NCBI GenBank assembly: GCA_021464415.1
Contig: CM038471.1
Span: 11,675,173 to 11,739,172, forward strand
DNA: 64,000 bases
Direction of reading: 5' to 3'
Source of the DNA: Lonicera japonica
Taxonomy: Eukaryota; Streptophyta; Magnoliopsida; Dipsacales; Caprifoliaceae
The notes under the pieces: generated by a model
Database searches by the model: none
Told to the model about the DNA's origin: nothing
Seen by the model: only the letters and a program-made list of their open reading frames with translations
Program-made: the position numbers and the translations under genes
Shown here: positions 25,101-35,615 of the stretch, piece by piece
How the letters are laid out: each line of letters starts with the position of its first letter
Numbering within the stretch: position 1 is the first letter of the stretch

Positions 25101-25754
25101 TTATCTCAATTGTTTTGTTTTAGTTAAGTCGTGTATATATCATTAATGCTAGGCACGTTTTTGGTGATTTCAGCTCTTGAAAATTGATGATGTGAAATCA
25201 AGACTTGCACGTCTAGCCAATGGCCCCAGTTTTCATGCCCAAGAGTTTGATAAATACCACCTCAATGGTTTTATCTTCTCTCCCTATAGTCGTGACCAAT
25301 CGTCTATTGGTAAACAAAATAGCGGTATTTTATGAAGGCTTTTACTTATTATAGGGCGAGTAGAAAAGACAAAAATCTTATCGAAGCTGAGATGACTTAC
25401 GATGGGGTTATACAATAAATACTGGTCTTGGATTATAAAGATTTCAAGGAAACTGTATTTTTTTATGATTGGGTCAGAGTGGAGGATAGAAGTGCTCATA
25501 GGATTGATCTAGCTACAAACTTGATATTGGTAGATTTGACCAAAATAAAGAGCAAAGACCATATAAATGATGAATCATTTGTTTGTGCTTCCCAAAATCT
25601 CAAGCAGGTGTTTTACTCCAAGTATATCAATAACGAGCAATGGTCTGTGGTCAATTCACCAAGGCGTTTAACTACCTCAATAGACGACTTGGATGCTCCT
25701 ACTAAGTTCCAATCCGCTCTTGATGATAACCCAAATTTATGTCTTTTTTCTTGA
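22195..25754 (+). pseudogene. CACTA TNP2-type transposase (broken)
   Basis: The domains follow the usual TNP2 order. A transposase-associated domain (22.2-22.45 kb) has EWMRESSRVTDVYLQGVREF, the cysteine pattern CSCKRC and HLVQWGF. The Transposase_21 domain runs from about 22.68 kb, with HACKYDCIIYRKE, then LGIAIDGFNPFG (probable first catalytic Asp) and WHTIDVMHVEKNI near 23.9 kb. DUF4218 (24.1-24.9 kb) has KSHDWHIIMQLVPLL, FPPAFSDISIHLLVHL and YRWMYPFER, then EGSIAEAYITEEA after a short intron. DUF4216 (25.2-25.75 kb) ends with SFVCASQNLKQVFY. In-frame stops at 22966, 23173, 23479 and 24055, and frame changes near 25.3 kb, inactivate it. The protein would cut and rejoin the element ends. 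The ATG at 22195 fits the family start; an ATG at 22132 is upstream of a likely splice acceptor. Confidence 0.9.
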
Positions 25755-25884
25755 TCATTTACGTGAATAACCCTTTGGCCCATCTTTTGAATGAATGAGG
25801 GTTTCTTTTGATTATGTAATATACTTCTTTAAGGGTTTTATAAATATATTTTTGCTTTCAACTGTTAATTGATTCTCAATTTCT

Positions 25885-26690
25885 GCATGTACACTGCACT
25901 GCCATATTTGTGTATGTATACTTTTCTATTTTGTACAGAAAAGTATATTAAAAAAAAGGTAAAATGTGTTATAAAAAAGACACTGCAACAGTGTTTACAT
26001 TTTACTTTCAACTATATATACACACATAACAGCAATGTTTACCTCTATTTCTGCCATTTATATATATATACACCATAATCTGTCTTTAATTACAGTGCAC
26101 TGCCATATTTGATTATGTATACTTTTCTATTTTGTACAAAAAAGTATATAAAAAAAGGTAAAATGTGTTATAAAAAAGACACTGCAGAAGGGTTTACATT
26201 TTACTTTCAACTATATATACACACACAACAGCAATGTTTACCTTTATTTTTGCCATTTATATATATACACCATAAACTGCCTTTAATTACATTACACTGC
26301 CATATTTGATTATGTATACTTTTCTGTTTTGTACAAAAAAGTATATATACAACAACTATATATACAGAAATATTTACATAAACTGCCATATATATATATA
26401 TATCATAAACTGCCTTTAATTACATTGCACTGCCATATTTGATTATATATATATATATATATATTTCTGTTTTGTACAAAAAAGTATACAAAAACAAAAA
26501 TTGTGTTGTAAGAAAGACACCACAACAGTGTTTACATAAAACACAAACTATATATACACACACTGCCATATATATATGTATACTTTTCTGTACAAAAACA
26601 GAAACTGTGATGTAAAAAAGACCCTGCAGCAATGTTTACATAAACTGCCATATATACACACTGCTGCAATGTTTCTATCTATCTGTTTAT
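25885..26690. repeat. minisatellite between the TNP2 and TNP1-like genes
   Basis: Imperfect tandem units of about 200 bp, shortening to about 130 bp at the right, start with CACTGCCATATTTGATTATG. Each contains CTTTTCTGTTTTGTACAAAA, a GTGTTATAAAAAAGACACTGC phrase and a TA-rich tract. Four to five units are visible. The short frames within it arise from the repeat. Confidence 0.8.
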
Positions 26691-26726
26691 TTACATTTTT
26701 TTTCAATATTTGATAAAAGTGAGTAG

Positions 26727-28388
26727 GAAATGTCAGGAGTGGGCCCCGAGCTTCCATCATCTAACGCTAATATTGGCGCCAATGTTATTAAGACCAAGAA
26801 AAAAAAGGTTACCTTTAACCTTAAGTGTCAAGTCATAGAAGGAAAGAATGAATTCAAAGCCCGTGGATTGAACTTTTAAAGACTCATATTGAACTGGCTT
26901 TTGATGATTGGAGACACGTTCCCGATAAAACGAAAGAAGATATGTTTAAGACATCCTTGGTACACTAATTATTTTCAATATACTTATTTCAATTGATATA
27001 TCCTTTATTTATTATGAATTTTACTTATTTTAGGATGAGTTCGACTTTTCCCCCCGATGAAAAAGATGCGGTATTGCACAATTGGGGGTTCAGTTAAAAA
27101 CATGGAAGAAAAATGTGCGAAATAAGTACTTTGGAGATACTAGATAATATGTCTTGGCGTATAAAGATAAAGTGCCTAAAAATGTGTTAGTTTCGTTGAG
27201 TGCATGGAATACATTTGTTGAGCGAGAGGCAACACTGGAAAAGCTTGCTCAAAGGCTCAAAGGTAAAGATAATAGGAGTAAAAAGACGGACGCACACTAT
27301 CTTAGGCGAACAGCTTATGTTGAAAAGGAAGAAATTGCATAGTAAAGAAATTATTATATTTAGACGTGTTTACATCCTTTTTAACAAGTAAAAACTAATA
27401 TATCTTTGTTATTAATAACTTGAAATTATAGTCCGTTGAGAAACATAAGCCCCAATCGTGTTGAATTATACGTGGATGCTCGCAAGCACCCGAAGACAAA
27501 GCTATGCCATCTTGGTGCTGTTTCTGATGTGGTGAGCTTGCCTAACTTTAATTAGCTTCAAAGCATGTGATTTTTAAAGTCTTCTATTGATCATATGCCC
27601 ATTATTTTATTTATGTTGTAGGAACAAATTAATGCAATAAGAAGTACCTAAGACGAAGCTAGTAAGGGATCCATCGAGACAAATGCATTGATCCAACATT
27701 TTGGAAATGACAAAAGAGGTCGTACCCGTGGAGTAGGTAGCACGGTGTCTAGAACAAAGCTAAAGGCTACCTTGCCTATTCGTAATGAGCTAGAAAAGAT
27801 GAAGGCTTCTGTACAATCGACGAATGATATGTTGGACGACCTTGAATCAACCATGGGCCATATACTGAAAGTAGTTCAGGTATATTTTAGTCACTATTAG
27901 CTAGTTATATCACTTTTGAAGTATACTTCAATTATTAATTAGTAAATGTATCGTAGGGAATGAATCCTTTTAGCAATCCTGAAAGTGGAGCATCACATAT
28001 TAGAACAAATGCGGAAGTAGGTGTCATTCTAATCATACATTGCTCAAAAAAATCAGCAACCGGAAGCCCAAGCACGTTTACTTCTAGACCTTCAAAATCC
28101 TATAAACTCTTAAATTTGGATGGTTCAAAGCCAATTGTCTAGGTGACGATAGTGAAAACAACCCCTGAATCAGTAGTTCATTGTCATCCAATGCTTGCAT
28201 TTGAAGTTAAAGTTGCAGTTGTTAAAGTATTTCCGGGAATGAGAGATAAGCCTTTATGGAAAAGTAATCAAGGGGGAGCTGACACTTTAGCAGAAACTGA
28301 AGGAGGTTATTTAGTGTGGCCCAAATATCTCATGGACGAGGTCATTGGGGAGAATTGCATGGTAGCAGGTAGACTTTTTGATAATTAA
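26727..28388 (+). pseudogene. CACTA TNP1-like (Ptta/En/Spm, Transposase_24) gene, broken
   Basis: It starts at an ATG at 26727 (MSGVGPELPSS), followed by a lysine-rich stretch and DDWRHVPDKTKEDMFKTSL just before a donor. After a TTTTAG acceptor at about 27033 come DEFDFS, then a frame change, then LAYKDKVPKNVLVSLSAWNT and a basic segment ending at 27342. A further exon near 27.43 kb reads NRVELYVDARKHPKTKLCHL. The exon at 27.62-27.88 kb has HFGNDKRGRTRGVGSTVSRT and a helical segment. The last part (28143-28388) ends with GGYLVWPKYLMDEV. This is the same order as in the relic at 15.7-17.3 kb. Family members bind subterminal repeats. Stops at 26877 and 27651 and frame changes mark decay. Confidence 0.8.
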
Positions 28389-28399
28389 ACATTATAAGT

Positions 28400-28845
28400 A
28401 CGCGTACTGGCTAATGGACTTTACATTTTATTTTTCTATTTGAAGTATGCATCTTTTGGAAAATTTTGGCTTATAATGCTTTTGATTCCATATACGTGTT
28501 AAATAATTTGGATTATATATATACATGCATGCTTTCTTTTGGTTTGGTGTTTGCAAGTTTATGTTTTGTTCCTTACTTGTGAACTATATATATATGCTTA
28601 TCTTTGGTTTTGTTTCATTAATAAATAAACAATTGGGCAAGAAGGCCAAAACTTTTTAACTCCGCCAATGCAAAGAACCATTTTTTGTATTGCCGGTTCC
28701 AAGCCCAGATAAAGGAGGAGGGAAGGGTTGATGCCGATCATAAAATGAAAAGGTACATGCATGAATATTGTTTTTTTATATATGAAAAATATGGAGTTCT
28801 TGGCACTTAAGCATGTTACTTTCGTAGGTTTTCGCAGCAGGAACT
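28400..28845 (+). other. CACTA interior; possible short plus-strand exon at about 28.63-28.76 kb
   Basis: Most of this stretch is AT-rich. About 42 codons from 28629 are open, include KNHFLYCRFQAQIKEEGRV, and end before GTACAT. No family was recognised. Confidence 0.25.
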
Positions 28846-28848
28846 TAC

Positions 28849-29061
28849 TTGATGCATTCCTATGTCAGAACCCTTATGGACAGATAATACAAAATCTTCC
28901 CCTACCGAGTTCTTAATGGGTAAGATAACATCTGAATGATCTTTGATGTTCTGCATCATTTGGTTGATATGAGATCCAAACTTATTTATCTCATCTTCTT
29001 CAAATTTCTCAAAAGTGTCATCGTGAAAATGCTGGGTCAGATGAAGTACAACAAATCCGAT
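28849..29061 (-). pseudogene. putative minus-strand exon of unknown family inside the CACTA
   Basis: There are 71 uninterrupted codons on the minus strand between an acceptor (ATTAG at 29062-29066) and a donor (GTAAGT-like ACTTAC at 28843-28848). The reading includes LTQHFHDDTFEKFEEDEINK and INQMMQNIKDHSDVILPI, acidic and probably helical. It lies downstream of the minus-strand frame at 29172-29561 and could be its next exon. The gene runs against the transposase genes, so it may be a captured host gene or an accessory gene. I do not recognise it. Confidence 0.45.
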
Positions 29062-29171
29062 CTAATGATTTGTCCATCTTTTTCTTCTCAAAAGTAAGAC
29101 TTTAACTCTTTTCAACATTGTGTTCTTCCATGCCATAAAAGTCAAGTTGCATTGGTTTCATAAAATAAGCT

Positions 29172-29561
29172 CTAGAATGTGTATATGTAGTATGGGTACA
29201 TACACATGCCACTACTTGCCTTCAATATTCCTTCATTACTCCGAGCAGTTTGAGACCTTGTTTTTCTACCACCATATTTCTTTTCAATTTGGACAGACTT
29301 ATCTACTCCCAAAGATTCATTAACACCATTATGTTTTTTGCTAGAACTTCTTGACCTTGTAATTCTACCAAAGCAACAGCTGGTGCCATCCTCCTTGCTC
29401 TTGCTACCTTTTTTCACTTCGCTCAAGACACAACTTTCTCTAATGATATCGGAGGGCTTGTCCAACTCAAACAAAAAGTTGGCATGATTTTTGTCATTGG
29501 GTAAATGTCTTTTAGATGATGCATTCTCACTAAACGCAGAGAGAAATTGAGTCATGTACAT
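29172..29561 (-). CDS. putative basic protein exon, minus strand, unknown family
   Basis: This is an open frame of 129 codons beginning MYMTQFLSAFSENASSKRH. The second half is rich in R, K and S and repeats a motif (GRITRSRSSS, later GRKTRSQTARSN), which could act in nuclear import or nucleic-acid binding. The last 14 or so residues are probably intron read-through. The frame is long for such AT-rich DNA. It sits on the opposite strand to TNP2 and the TNP1-like gene. It may form one gene with the exon at 28849-29061. Its role is unknown. Confidence 0.4.
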   Translation of the reverse strand: MYMTQFLSAFSENASSKRHLPNDKNHANFLFELDKPSDIIRESCVLSEVKKGSKSKEDGTSCCFGRITRSRSSSKKHNGVNESLGVDKSVQIEKKYGGRKTRSQTARSNEGILKASSGMCMYPYYIYTF

Positions 29562-30321
29562 GACTGCTTGTAATGGCAGAGAATTAGTTTAACAAAACTG
29601 CCAGGAATCGAATTTAATACAGAGTAAATTATGAAATTATTCTTGAAGTAAGATTATATATAGTTACATATTTTGAATGTGTAATTTGTATACATAATAA
29701 GAAATGATGGATTGATAATTTCGATACTTAATACAAACATTGATAATTTATGTTGCAGTTGCGGTTGCACAGAAAGTGGGGGAGCCCTAGTGATGGAAGA
29801 AGTGAAATATAAAGACTCAATTCTCGAGCCATTGGCACGATTGTCATGCCATCGATCGACCACAATTTCTTCCAAACAATCGTCCAGATGATAAATAACA
29901 ATATATGTATTTGTATTTGTGTGTTTTTTAGAGTTGAGAACTACAAATGGCAATGGCTTCTAAATCTGCTGTTTAATTACTGTTCTGTTATCGCAGTATG
30001 CATTATAGGCTTGTAGCATGGCTATCTATATTTAAAGAAACAACAAGAACAAGACACACAATTAAATGTAGATCCGTGTATATATTTTGTTTGATCATTA
30101 ACGTTGTGTTTGAACCATTGAATATATATATAGATGTAGAGAGAGAGCATTATATGATGTTCTTTTAATATGATATTCAGATATTGTAACTTGTGCCTAT
30201 TAAACTAAACGACCAGATGTTCTTTTTTTCATACATTCCTAAAAATAAATAATGATTGGGTTTGTACAATTCTTATTAGCCAATTCAATGGTATGAATAT
30301 TTTCCTATTTGTGGTCTGCAG
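29562..30321. other. CACTA interior without recognised genes
   Basis: AT-rich sequence, intron-like just upstream of the fimbrin exon. A denser segment at 29.75-29.90 kb could be a short exon in either direction but carries no recognisable motif. Confidence 0.35.
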
Positions 30322-30451
30322 GACGGAGAGCACAGTTAATTCTTGAACATGCTGACAGAATGGGCTGCAAGAGATACCTAACAGTAAGAGATATTGTGGA
30401 AGGTTCTCCTAATCTTAACCTTGCCTTCGTGGCTCACATCTTCCAGCATAG
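30322..30451 (+). pseudogene. captured exon of a fimbrin (plastin) gene
   Basis: The 130-bp exon is bounded by a CTGCAG acceptor and a GTGAGA donor and is fully open. It encodes about 43 residues including [16 protein letters not shown] and [19 protein letters not shown]. This is the conserved end of the second calponin-homology domain of the first actin-binding region of fimbrins, actin-bundling proteins. No other fimbrin exon was found in the window. The exon sits inside the 18-kb CACTA, 0.56 kb before the gypsy insertion and on the same strand as the transposase genes. The most likely explanation is gene-fragment capture by the transposon. The alternative, a host gene interrupted by the CACTA, is disfavoured because the matching ends and duplication enclose it. 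Confidence 0.85.
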
Positions 30452-31008
30452 GTGAGAATCAACATTTCTTCATGGCAGTGATATTCGTCTAAAATGTTGC
30501 CATCGGATTCAGTAGTTGTTAATTAACTCAATGAAATATATTTATGGTTTTCTGTTCATCTTGTCTTCAAATGAAATATATATAAGCTAGATGTGCTAGC
30601 CCTAGTGTTACTTTTTTCTTATATATATATATATATCTATGTGCTCTATATATATAAATAAATAAAACACAATTTTAGGCATTTGCTATTCACAAATTCC
30701 TTTCTTGCCTTTATACGTCTATCACAGATATTATGGTATAGATGAAAGTTTTAAGTTGAGATGAATAGTGTAGCATAGCAGAGAACAGAGCTTTAAAATA
30801 CATATATTATGGTATAGTCTGCAATAAACACCATACTTGGTTGAATGCAGTTTTTAATTAAAGTTTTAACAATATAAAAAATTTCGAAACTGACCGAATC
30901 ATTTAGGGAGGGTTTGGGTTCCATAGGTAAGGTACACCGATAAATTAAATAATGTTTTTTTTGTGTTCTCTTGATTTAACATATTTGGTTTCCCAGTAAG
31001 CATTAGGC
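30452..31008. other. CACTA interior between the fimbrin exon and the gypsy insertion
   Basis: AT-rich and intron-like, with a TA repeat near 30.62 kb. No further fimbrin exon is recognisable. It ends at the CATTA duplication of the gypsy element. Confidence 0.4.
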
Positions 31009-31013
31009 CATTA

Positions 31014-33377
31014 TGTGACATTCCGAATCTTAAAACAAATATTTTAGTATCATTTAAACATGTTTAAGTATTTATTAGCATTTACAACTATGTTTATGCA
31101 TTGGATAATATCAATTTATTCCTAATGTGTGGTGAATAGTGGAATTGTGCCTTTTGCCATGATGTTTGATTTTGTGGGAAAAATGTGAGATCGGATTTGT
31201 TTATATTATAAGAACTCATGTTAGAATAATAATTCATGAGGAACTTATTTGAAAATAAAGTATGTAAGTGGATTTAGTTGTGTGAAATAGAAGTTGAGGG
31301 GGTAGTGTGTAAATTGAATCATATGTGTATGATTGGAGTAATTGATATTCTTGAAAATTAGAGAAAAATTAAGAGAAAAACAGGGAGAAGAAGAGAAAAA
31401 CAAGGAGAAGAAGAGAAAAAGAGGGAGAAGAAGAGAAAAATAAGGAAAATTAGAGAATTAAATTTTGGTAAGTTTAAACTATGCTATTTATGTTTTTTTT
31501 ATCATCCTTTTATTGTGTTTGTAGTAATTGAAATTGAAAAATTATGATTGAAAATGAAAGAACATGGTTTTGAGTTTGTTTCTTGGTGTTCTTGTGTGTT
31601 GTGATGATATAACTGAATTTTCCTGATCATGAAGAGATAATAATAGATGATATAAGTAAAAATCATGCTAAAAATTTATGAGTTTATAATTCTGGCAGAT
31701 TAGTGTCACTGTGGGAGAATTGCTACAACTCTTTGTAGAAAATTCTGATTTATGCACCGTAAATTGCATTAAAAAGTAGACACACAGAGCTTTCCAGAAA
31801 TATATGGTAGAGTACCTAGATCTCAGCCAATTGATATAGTTTAATCCGTGAAGTTGGACTATTGCCATACGTTATATTCTGGACAACATGTTTGTACTGA
31901 GTTGTTTTGTGAATATCCGATGTTTTAGCCGTTGGATTATGCTCAAATTCAGGAATATTATTTATTATCATGTTGTGTAACTACTATAAAAATTTAGGAA
32001 TGATCGGAGAACGGAAAGTACCTAGTTTGTGCAGGGGATTCGGACTACACCTAATTCTGAAATGTTGTAATGTGTTGTAAATTAACAAGTGCATAAGGAG
32101 TATACATTTGTGTAATTGTTAGTGTATTTTGCACACTTATAAATGATTATATTGATGTAGAATTGGAATACTAATTATGTTAGATTGGTAGGTGAAGGAA
32201 CAGATACTTCTAACGCACCGATAAAATAAAACTTGGAACTACGTTGGTGTGGACTTGAGGTGAGTGTACTCACTTGGAATTTATATACATTTGAATGTAT
32301 AAATTTGAAGGGTGGTGTGGAATATGTATGTTGATATTAGAATGCTTGATGCCTAATAATTGAGGCTATAGAACGGTTATGTATGTGATACATCTGATGC
32401 CCAGTATATATAGGGCTAGAGGATGTGTATATGGAATGGATGCTTGATGCCTAATAATTGAGGCTATAGAGCGGTTATGTGTGTGATACATCTGATGCCC
32501 AGTATATATAGGGCTAGAGGATGTGTATATGGAATGGATGCTTGATGCCTAATAATTGAGGCTATAGAGCGGTTATGTGTGTGATACATCTGATGCCCAG
32601 TATATATAGGGCTAGAGGATGTGTATATGGAATGGATGCTTGATGCCTAATAATTGAGACTATAGAGCGGTTATGTGTGTGATACATCTGATGCTCAGTA
32701 TATATAGGGCTAGAGGATGTGTATATGAAATGGATGCTTGGTGCCTAATAATTGAGGCTATAGAGCGATTATGTGTGTGATACAACTGATGCCCAATTTA
32801 TATAGGGCTAGAGGATGTGTATATGGAATGGATGCTTGATGCCTAATAATTGAGGCTATAGAGCGGTTATGTATGCGGTACATTTGATGCCTTATATGAT
32901 GGCTAGAGGATGGGAATTGAATGTGATTATATATGATATATGTATATATATATACTTTTACAGATTACTGTTGAGGAAAGTGATGTATTCACTGAGCCTA
33001 TAGCTCATACCTTTATATATGTTTCTCTTTACATGTATTAAGAGGGGATGACCACTGCCAGGTCTAGGATGGATGGGAAGGTTTATAGAAAAAGACACTA
33101 CGTCGTTTTGTTTATTGTATATTTTGTCAATAAGTAAATACAAACCTAAGATGAGTTTGAGATGTAAATATTTACTAGTCTTGTTTTGTATATTTTGACT
33201 AGATATCCTTATGTGTGTGAGTTGTGAATATTTGTTAGTATTATTTTTCAAGACAAGGTTGTTTAAAAAAAATATTGATATGGGATGATGTTGATTTTAG
33301 AAATGATAATATTATTATGTTCTCTTAATTTAATTGTATTTTTAAGTAAGTATTATTTTTGTTGTTCGGGTGTGACA
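31014..33377 (+). repeat. 5' LTR of the gypsy element
   Basis: It has TG...CA ends and is 2364 bp long. It contains the 98-bp tandem array at 32.33-32.92 kb and a short GAGAAGAAGAGAAAAA repeat near 31.37-31.44 kb. Confidence 0.85.
32329..32925. repeat. 98-bp tandem repeat in the gypsy LTR, about six units
   Basis: Units start near GGAATGGATGCTTGATGCC at 32433, 32531 and 32629 (exactly 98 bp apart), with further copies before and after and a partial last unit. Each contains TTGAGGCTATAGAGCGGTTA and CAGTATATATAGGGCTAGAGG. Differences are few, so the array expanded recently or is being homogenised. Confidence 0.9.
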
Positions 33378-33382
33378 ACTTT

Positions 33383-33394
33383 TGGTATCAGAGG
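33383..33394 (+). promoter_or_regulatory. primer-binding site of the gypsy element
   Basis: TGGTATCAGAGG lies 5 bp after the LTR end. It matches the 3' end of initiator methionine tRNA apart from its last base. This tRNA primes reverse transcription in most plant LTR elements. Confidence 0.8.
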
Positions 33395-33565
33395 TTAGGT
33401 TTTTAGGTTCTCAAATTGGGTAGTGTCTAGACTGGCAGTGGAAGTATGAAGGGTGTGGATGAGTCGTTACAATTTTCTCTAAAATGATTTTAACATGTAT
33501 TGAAGAATATTTGTTGCATATATATATATGTTGTTATAATTGAGTTTCATTGCAGATAGTAAGAA

Positions 33566-34366
33566 ATGGAAAAGGGAGATGGTAATGAAAGGGGTAATAG
33601 AGAAAATTCTGCTGTCCCTACCAATGTTGACGTTGGGCAACTTAGTCAGGAAAATGTGGGAGATGGGCAAAATCAGCCAACTGATATGCAAAGAATGCTA
33701 CAAGCTATGGCTCAAATGGTAGAACAACATGAGAAATATTTTGAGGCACAAACGAAGGTTCATGCAAGACAAGTAGCAAATCAAGAAGAAAAGAAAGCTT
33801 CAAGACACGAGAAGTTTATGAAGTTGGCACCTCCAATTTTCTCAGGCTCTACCGAACCATCAGAGGCAGATGGATGGATTAGAAAGATGGAATCTATTTT
33901 TTCAGTCATGGAGTTACAAGATGATTATAAAGTGAATTTGGCTACTTTTATGTTGAAGGATGAAGCAAGTTACTGGTGGGAAACTATAAAGCATTTATTG
34001 ATCACGCCAGGAGGGGGAGAGGTAGTATCGTGGAACGAATTTACGAAAACTTTCTATCAACAATACTTCCCTCCTACATATAGAAGGCAGAAAGAGCGAG
34101 AATTTATTTTGTTAGAACAAGGAAAAATGTCCGTGGTCGAGTATGAAGCAAAGTTCACAGCCTTGTCGAGATTTGCTCCTAAACTTGTACAAGATGAAGC
34201 AGATAAATGCAATAGGTTCCAGGATGGCCTCGAATTATCCATCGGGTTGAGGGTCTCAACTCTTGAAGTGGCGGATTATGCAAAACTTATAAACAAGGCA
34301 ATGATCGCAGAAAGGGATGTAAAAGAATCGATGAGAAAAAGAGAGCAATTCAAGAAGCGTAGATAA
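33566..34366 (+). CDS. gag protein of the gypsy element
   Basis: The frame is 266 codons and open. Residues 1-90 are polar, with a helical stretch MLQAMAQMVEQHEKYFEAQ. Residues 90-250 match the Ty3/gypsy retrotransposon gag domain: FMKLAPPIFSGSTEPSEADG, W...MESIF, LKDEASYWWETIK, WNEFTKTFYQQYFP, FILLEQGKMSVVEYEAKFT and the FQDGLELSIGLRV block. The zinc knuckle and the protease expected next are absent because the frame runs into a deletion and stops (TAA at 34364-34366) at the LTR join. The product would form virus-like particles in the cytoplasm. Whether the truncated form is made is unknown. Confidence 0.9.
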   Translation: MEKGDGNERGNRENSAVPTNVDVGQLSQENVGDGQNQPTDMQRMLQAMAQMVEQHEKYFEAQTKVHARQVANQEEKKASRHEKFMKLAPPIFSGSTEPSEADGWIRKMESIFSVMELQDDYKVNLATFMLKDEASYWWETIKHLLITPGGGEVVSWNEFTKTFYQQYFPPTYRRQKEREFILLEQGKMSVVEYEAKFTALSRFAPKLVQDEADKCNRFQDGLELSIGLRVSTLEVADYAKLINKAMIAERDVKESMRKREQFKKRR

Positions 34367-34776
34367 AGTGATGCATTCACTGAGCCTATAGCTCATACCT
34401 TTATATATGTTTCTTTTTACAGGTATTAAGAAGGGATGTTCACTGCCAGATCTAGGATGGATGGGAAGGTTTATAGAAAAAGACACTACGTCGTTTTTTT
34501 TATTGTATATTTTGTCAATAAGTTAAATACAAACCTAAGATGAGTTTGAGATGTAAATATTTACTAGTCTTGTTTTGTATATTTTGACTAGATATCATTA
34601 TGTGTGTGAGTTGTGAATATTTGTCAGTATCATTTTTTAAGACAAGGTTGTTTAAAAAAAAATAAAAAAAATATGGATATGGGATGATGTTGATTTTAGA
34701 AATGATAATATTATTATGTTCTCTTAATTTAATTGTATTTTTAAGTAAGTATTATTTTTGTTGTTCGGGTGTGACA
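34365..34776 (+). repeat. truncated 3' LTR of the gypsy element
   Basis: It is nearly identical to 32977-33377 in the 5' LTR. Differences include a few substitutions and a longer A tract (AAAAAAAATAAAAAAAATA). It ends GGTGTGACA before the CATTA duplication. Confidence 0.9.
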
Positions 34777-34781
34777 CATTA

Positions 34782-35615
34782 CTTGTCCGAGTGAAGTTGT
34801 TTCACTTTTAAGCCTTTTTTTAAGAGATGGGGCTCTTAAATATCATCTTTGGTTGGCAATGTAGGTGTTACATTTGTTCATGGATTAATGGATTAACTAA
34901 TTAGCTGTTTTCCCTGTAATTCAAGGTATTTGGTGATCCCAAAAGCAAATTTCCAATTTTTTCAAACCTAAGAAGGTGGAGTATCACATTTATGATGTTT
35001 ATGGATGTTATTTGCTGCAAGATTAGCTCGAAAGGTCACCACAGTTGGGACGCTCTCGTTCTCAACTTTGTGAGTATTCCTACTCTCCATCATTTTTATT
35101 TGAACTCCATTCCTACGTCAAAATACTTTTGATAATATTTTGTTCATTTTTTTTCTACTTGTAGGGTAATTTTGTTACTTGTGAAGACGTTCATGTGTGT
35201 ATTTGGACTATACTCAAAATAGTCGAATTATCTTGGTTTGTTGCGAGCTGTGAAAATGAAAATTCGTAAGTACATATATTTTGAAGAATGCTGAAGTTTT
35301 GCAGAAGTTTAATTTACACGCACACGACTTTAAGAGTAAAGAAGAGTACTATCAACAGTGCACGAGTTCTAAACTTAGATTCACTTTAATGATCACTTGC
35401 TTATGCTAGCTTTGAAGTTTGAATATATTTATTAATTATTACATATCTTTCATCTTAGTTATTAGAATTGTAATTGAATGAGAATTTGGTTTGTGTGATT
35501 GTAATTGCAATGAGAATTTGGTTTGGGATTGTAATTATATCGCTTGTATATATATTAATTTTTTTTTGGGAAATTCCTGTTTTTAGCAACTATTTTTTTT
35601 ATTTTTTAAATTACA
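34782..35615. other. CACTA interior, right part, no recognised gene
   Basis: Some exon-like stretches occur, for example 34.92-35.06 kb, which reads LRRWSITFMMFMDVICCK in one frame. Another at 35.16-35.26 kb is bounded by AG and GT. I recognise no domain. The C48 (Ulp1) protease gene of some plant CACTAs was considered, but its catalytic blocks are not visible. Confidence 0.35.

Larger units (their letters stand above)
31014..34776 (+). mobile_element. Ty3/gypsy element, internally deleted, with truncated 3' LTR
   Basis: The 5' LTR is 31014-33377 (starts TGTGACATTCC, ends CGGGTGTGACA, 2.36 kb). A primer-binding site TGGTATCAGAGG follows at 33383-33394. A gag gene runs to 34366. The last 0.4 kb (34365-34776) repeats the end of the 5' LTR (about 32977-33377) and stops at GGTGTGACA. 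CATTA flanks the whole element (31009-31013 and 34777-34781). Everything from after gag to within the 3' LTR is missing, including protease, reverse transcriptase, RNase H and integrase. The join shares AAAGTGATG with the LTR, which points to a microhomology deletion. Confidence 0.9.

Noticed and set aside
26109..26760. Several short frames in the minisatellite between TNP2 and TNP1-like genes
   Set aside because: They repeat with the minisatellite unit and have low-complexity content.
34900..35270. Ulp1 (C48) protease gene as in some plant CACTAs
   Set aside because: Exon-like stretches exist, but the His, Asp and Cys motif blocks of that family were not found.
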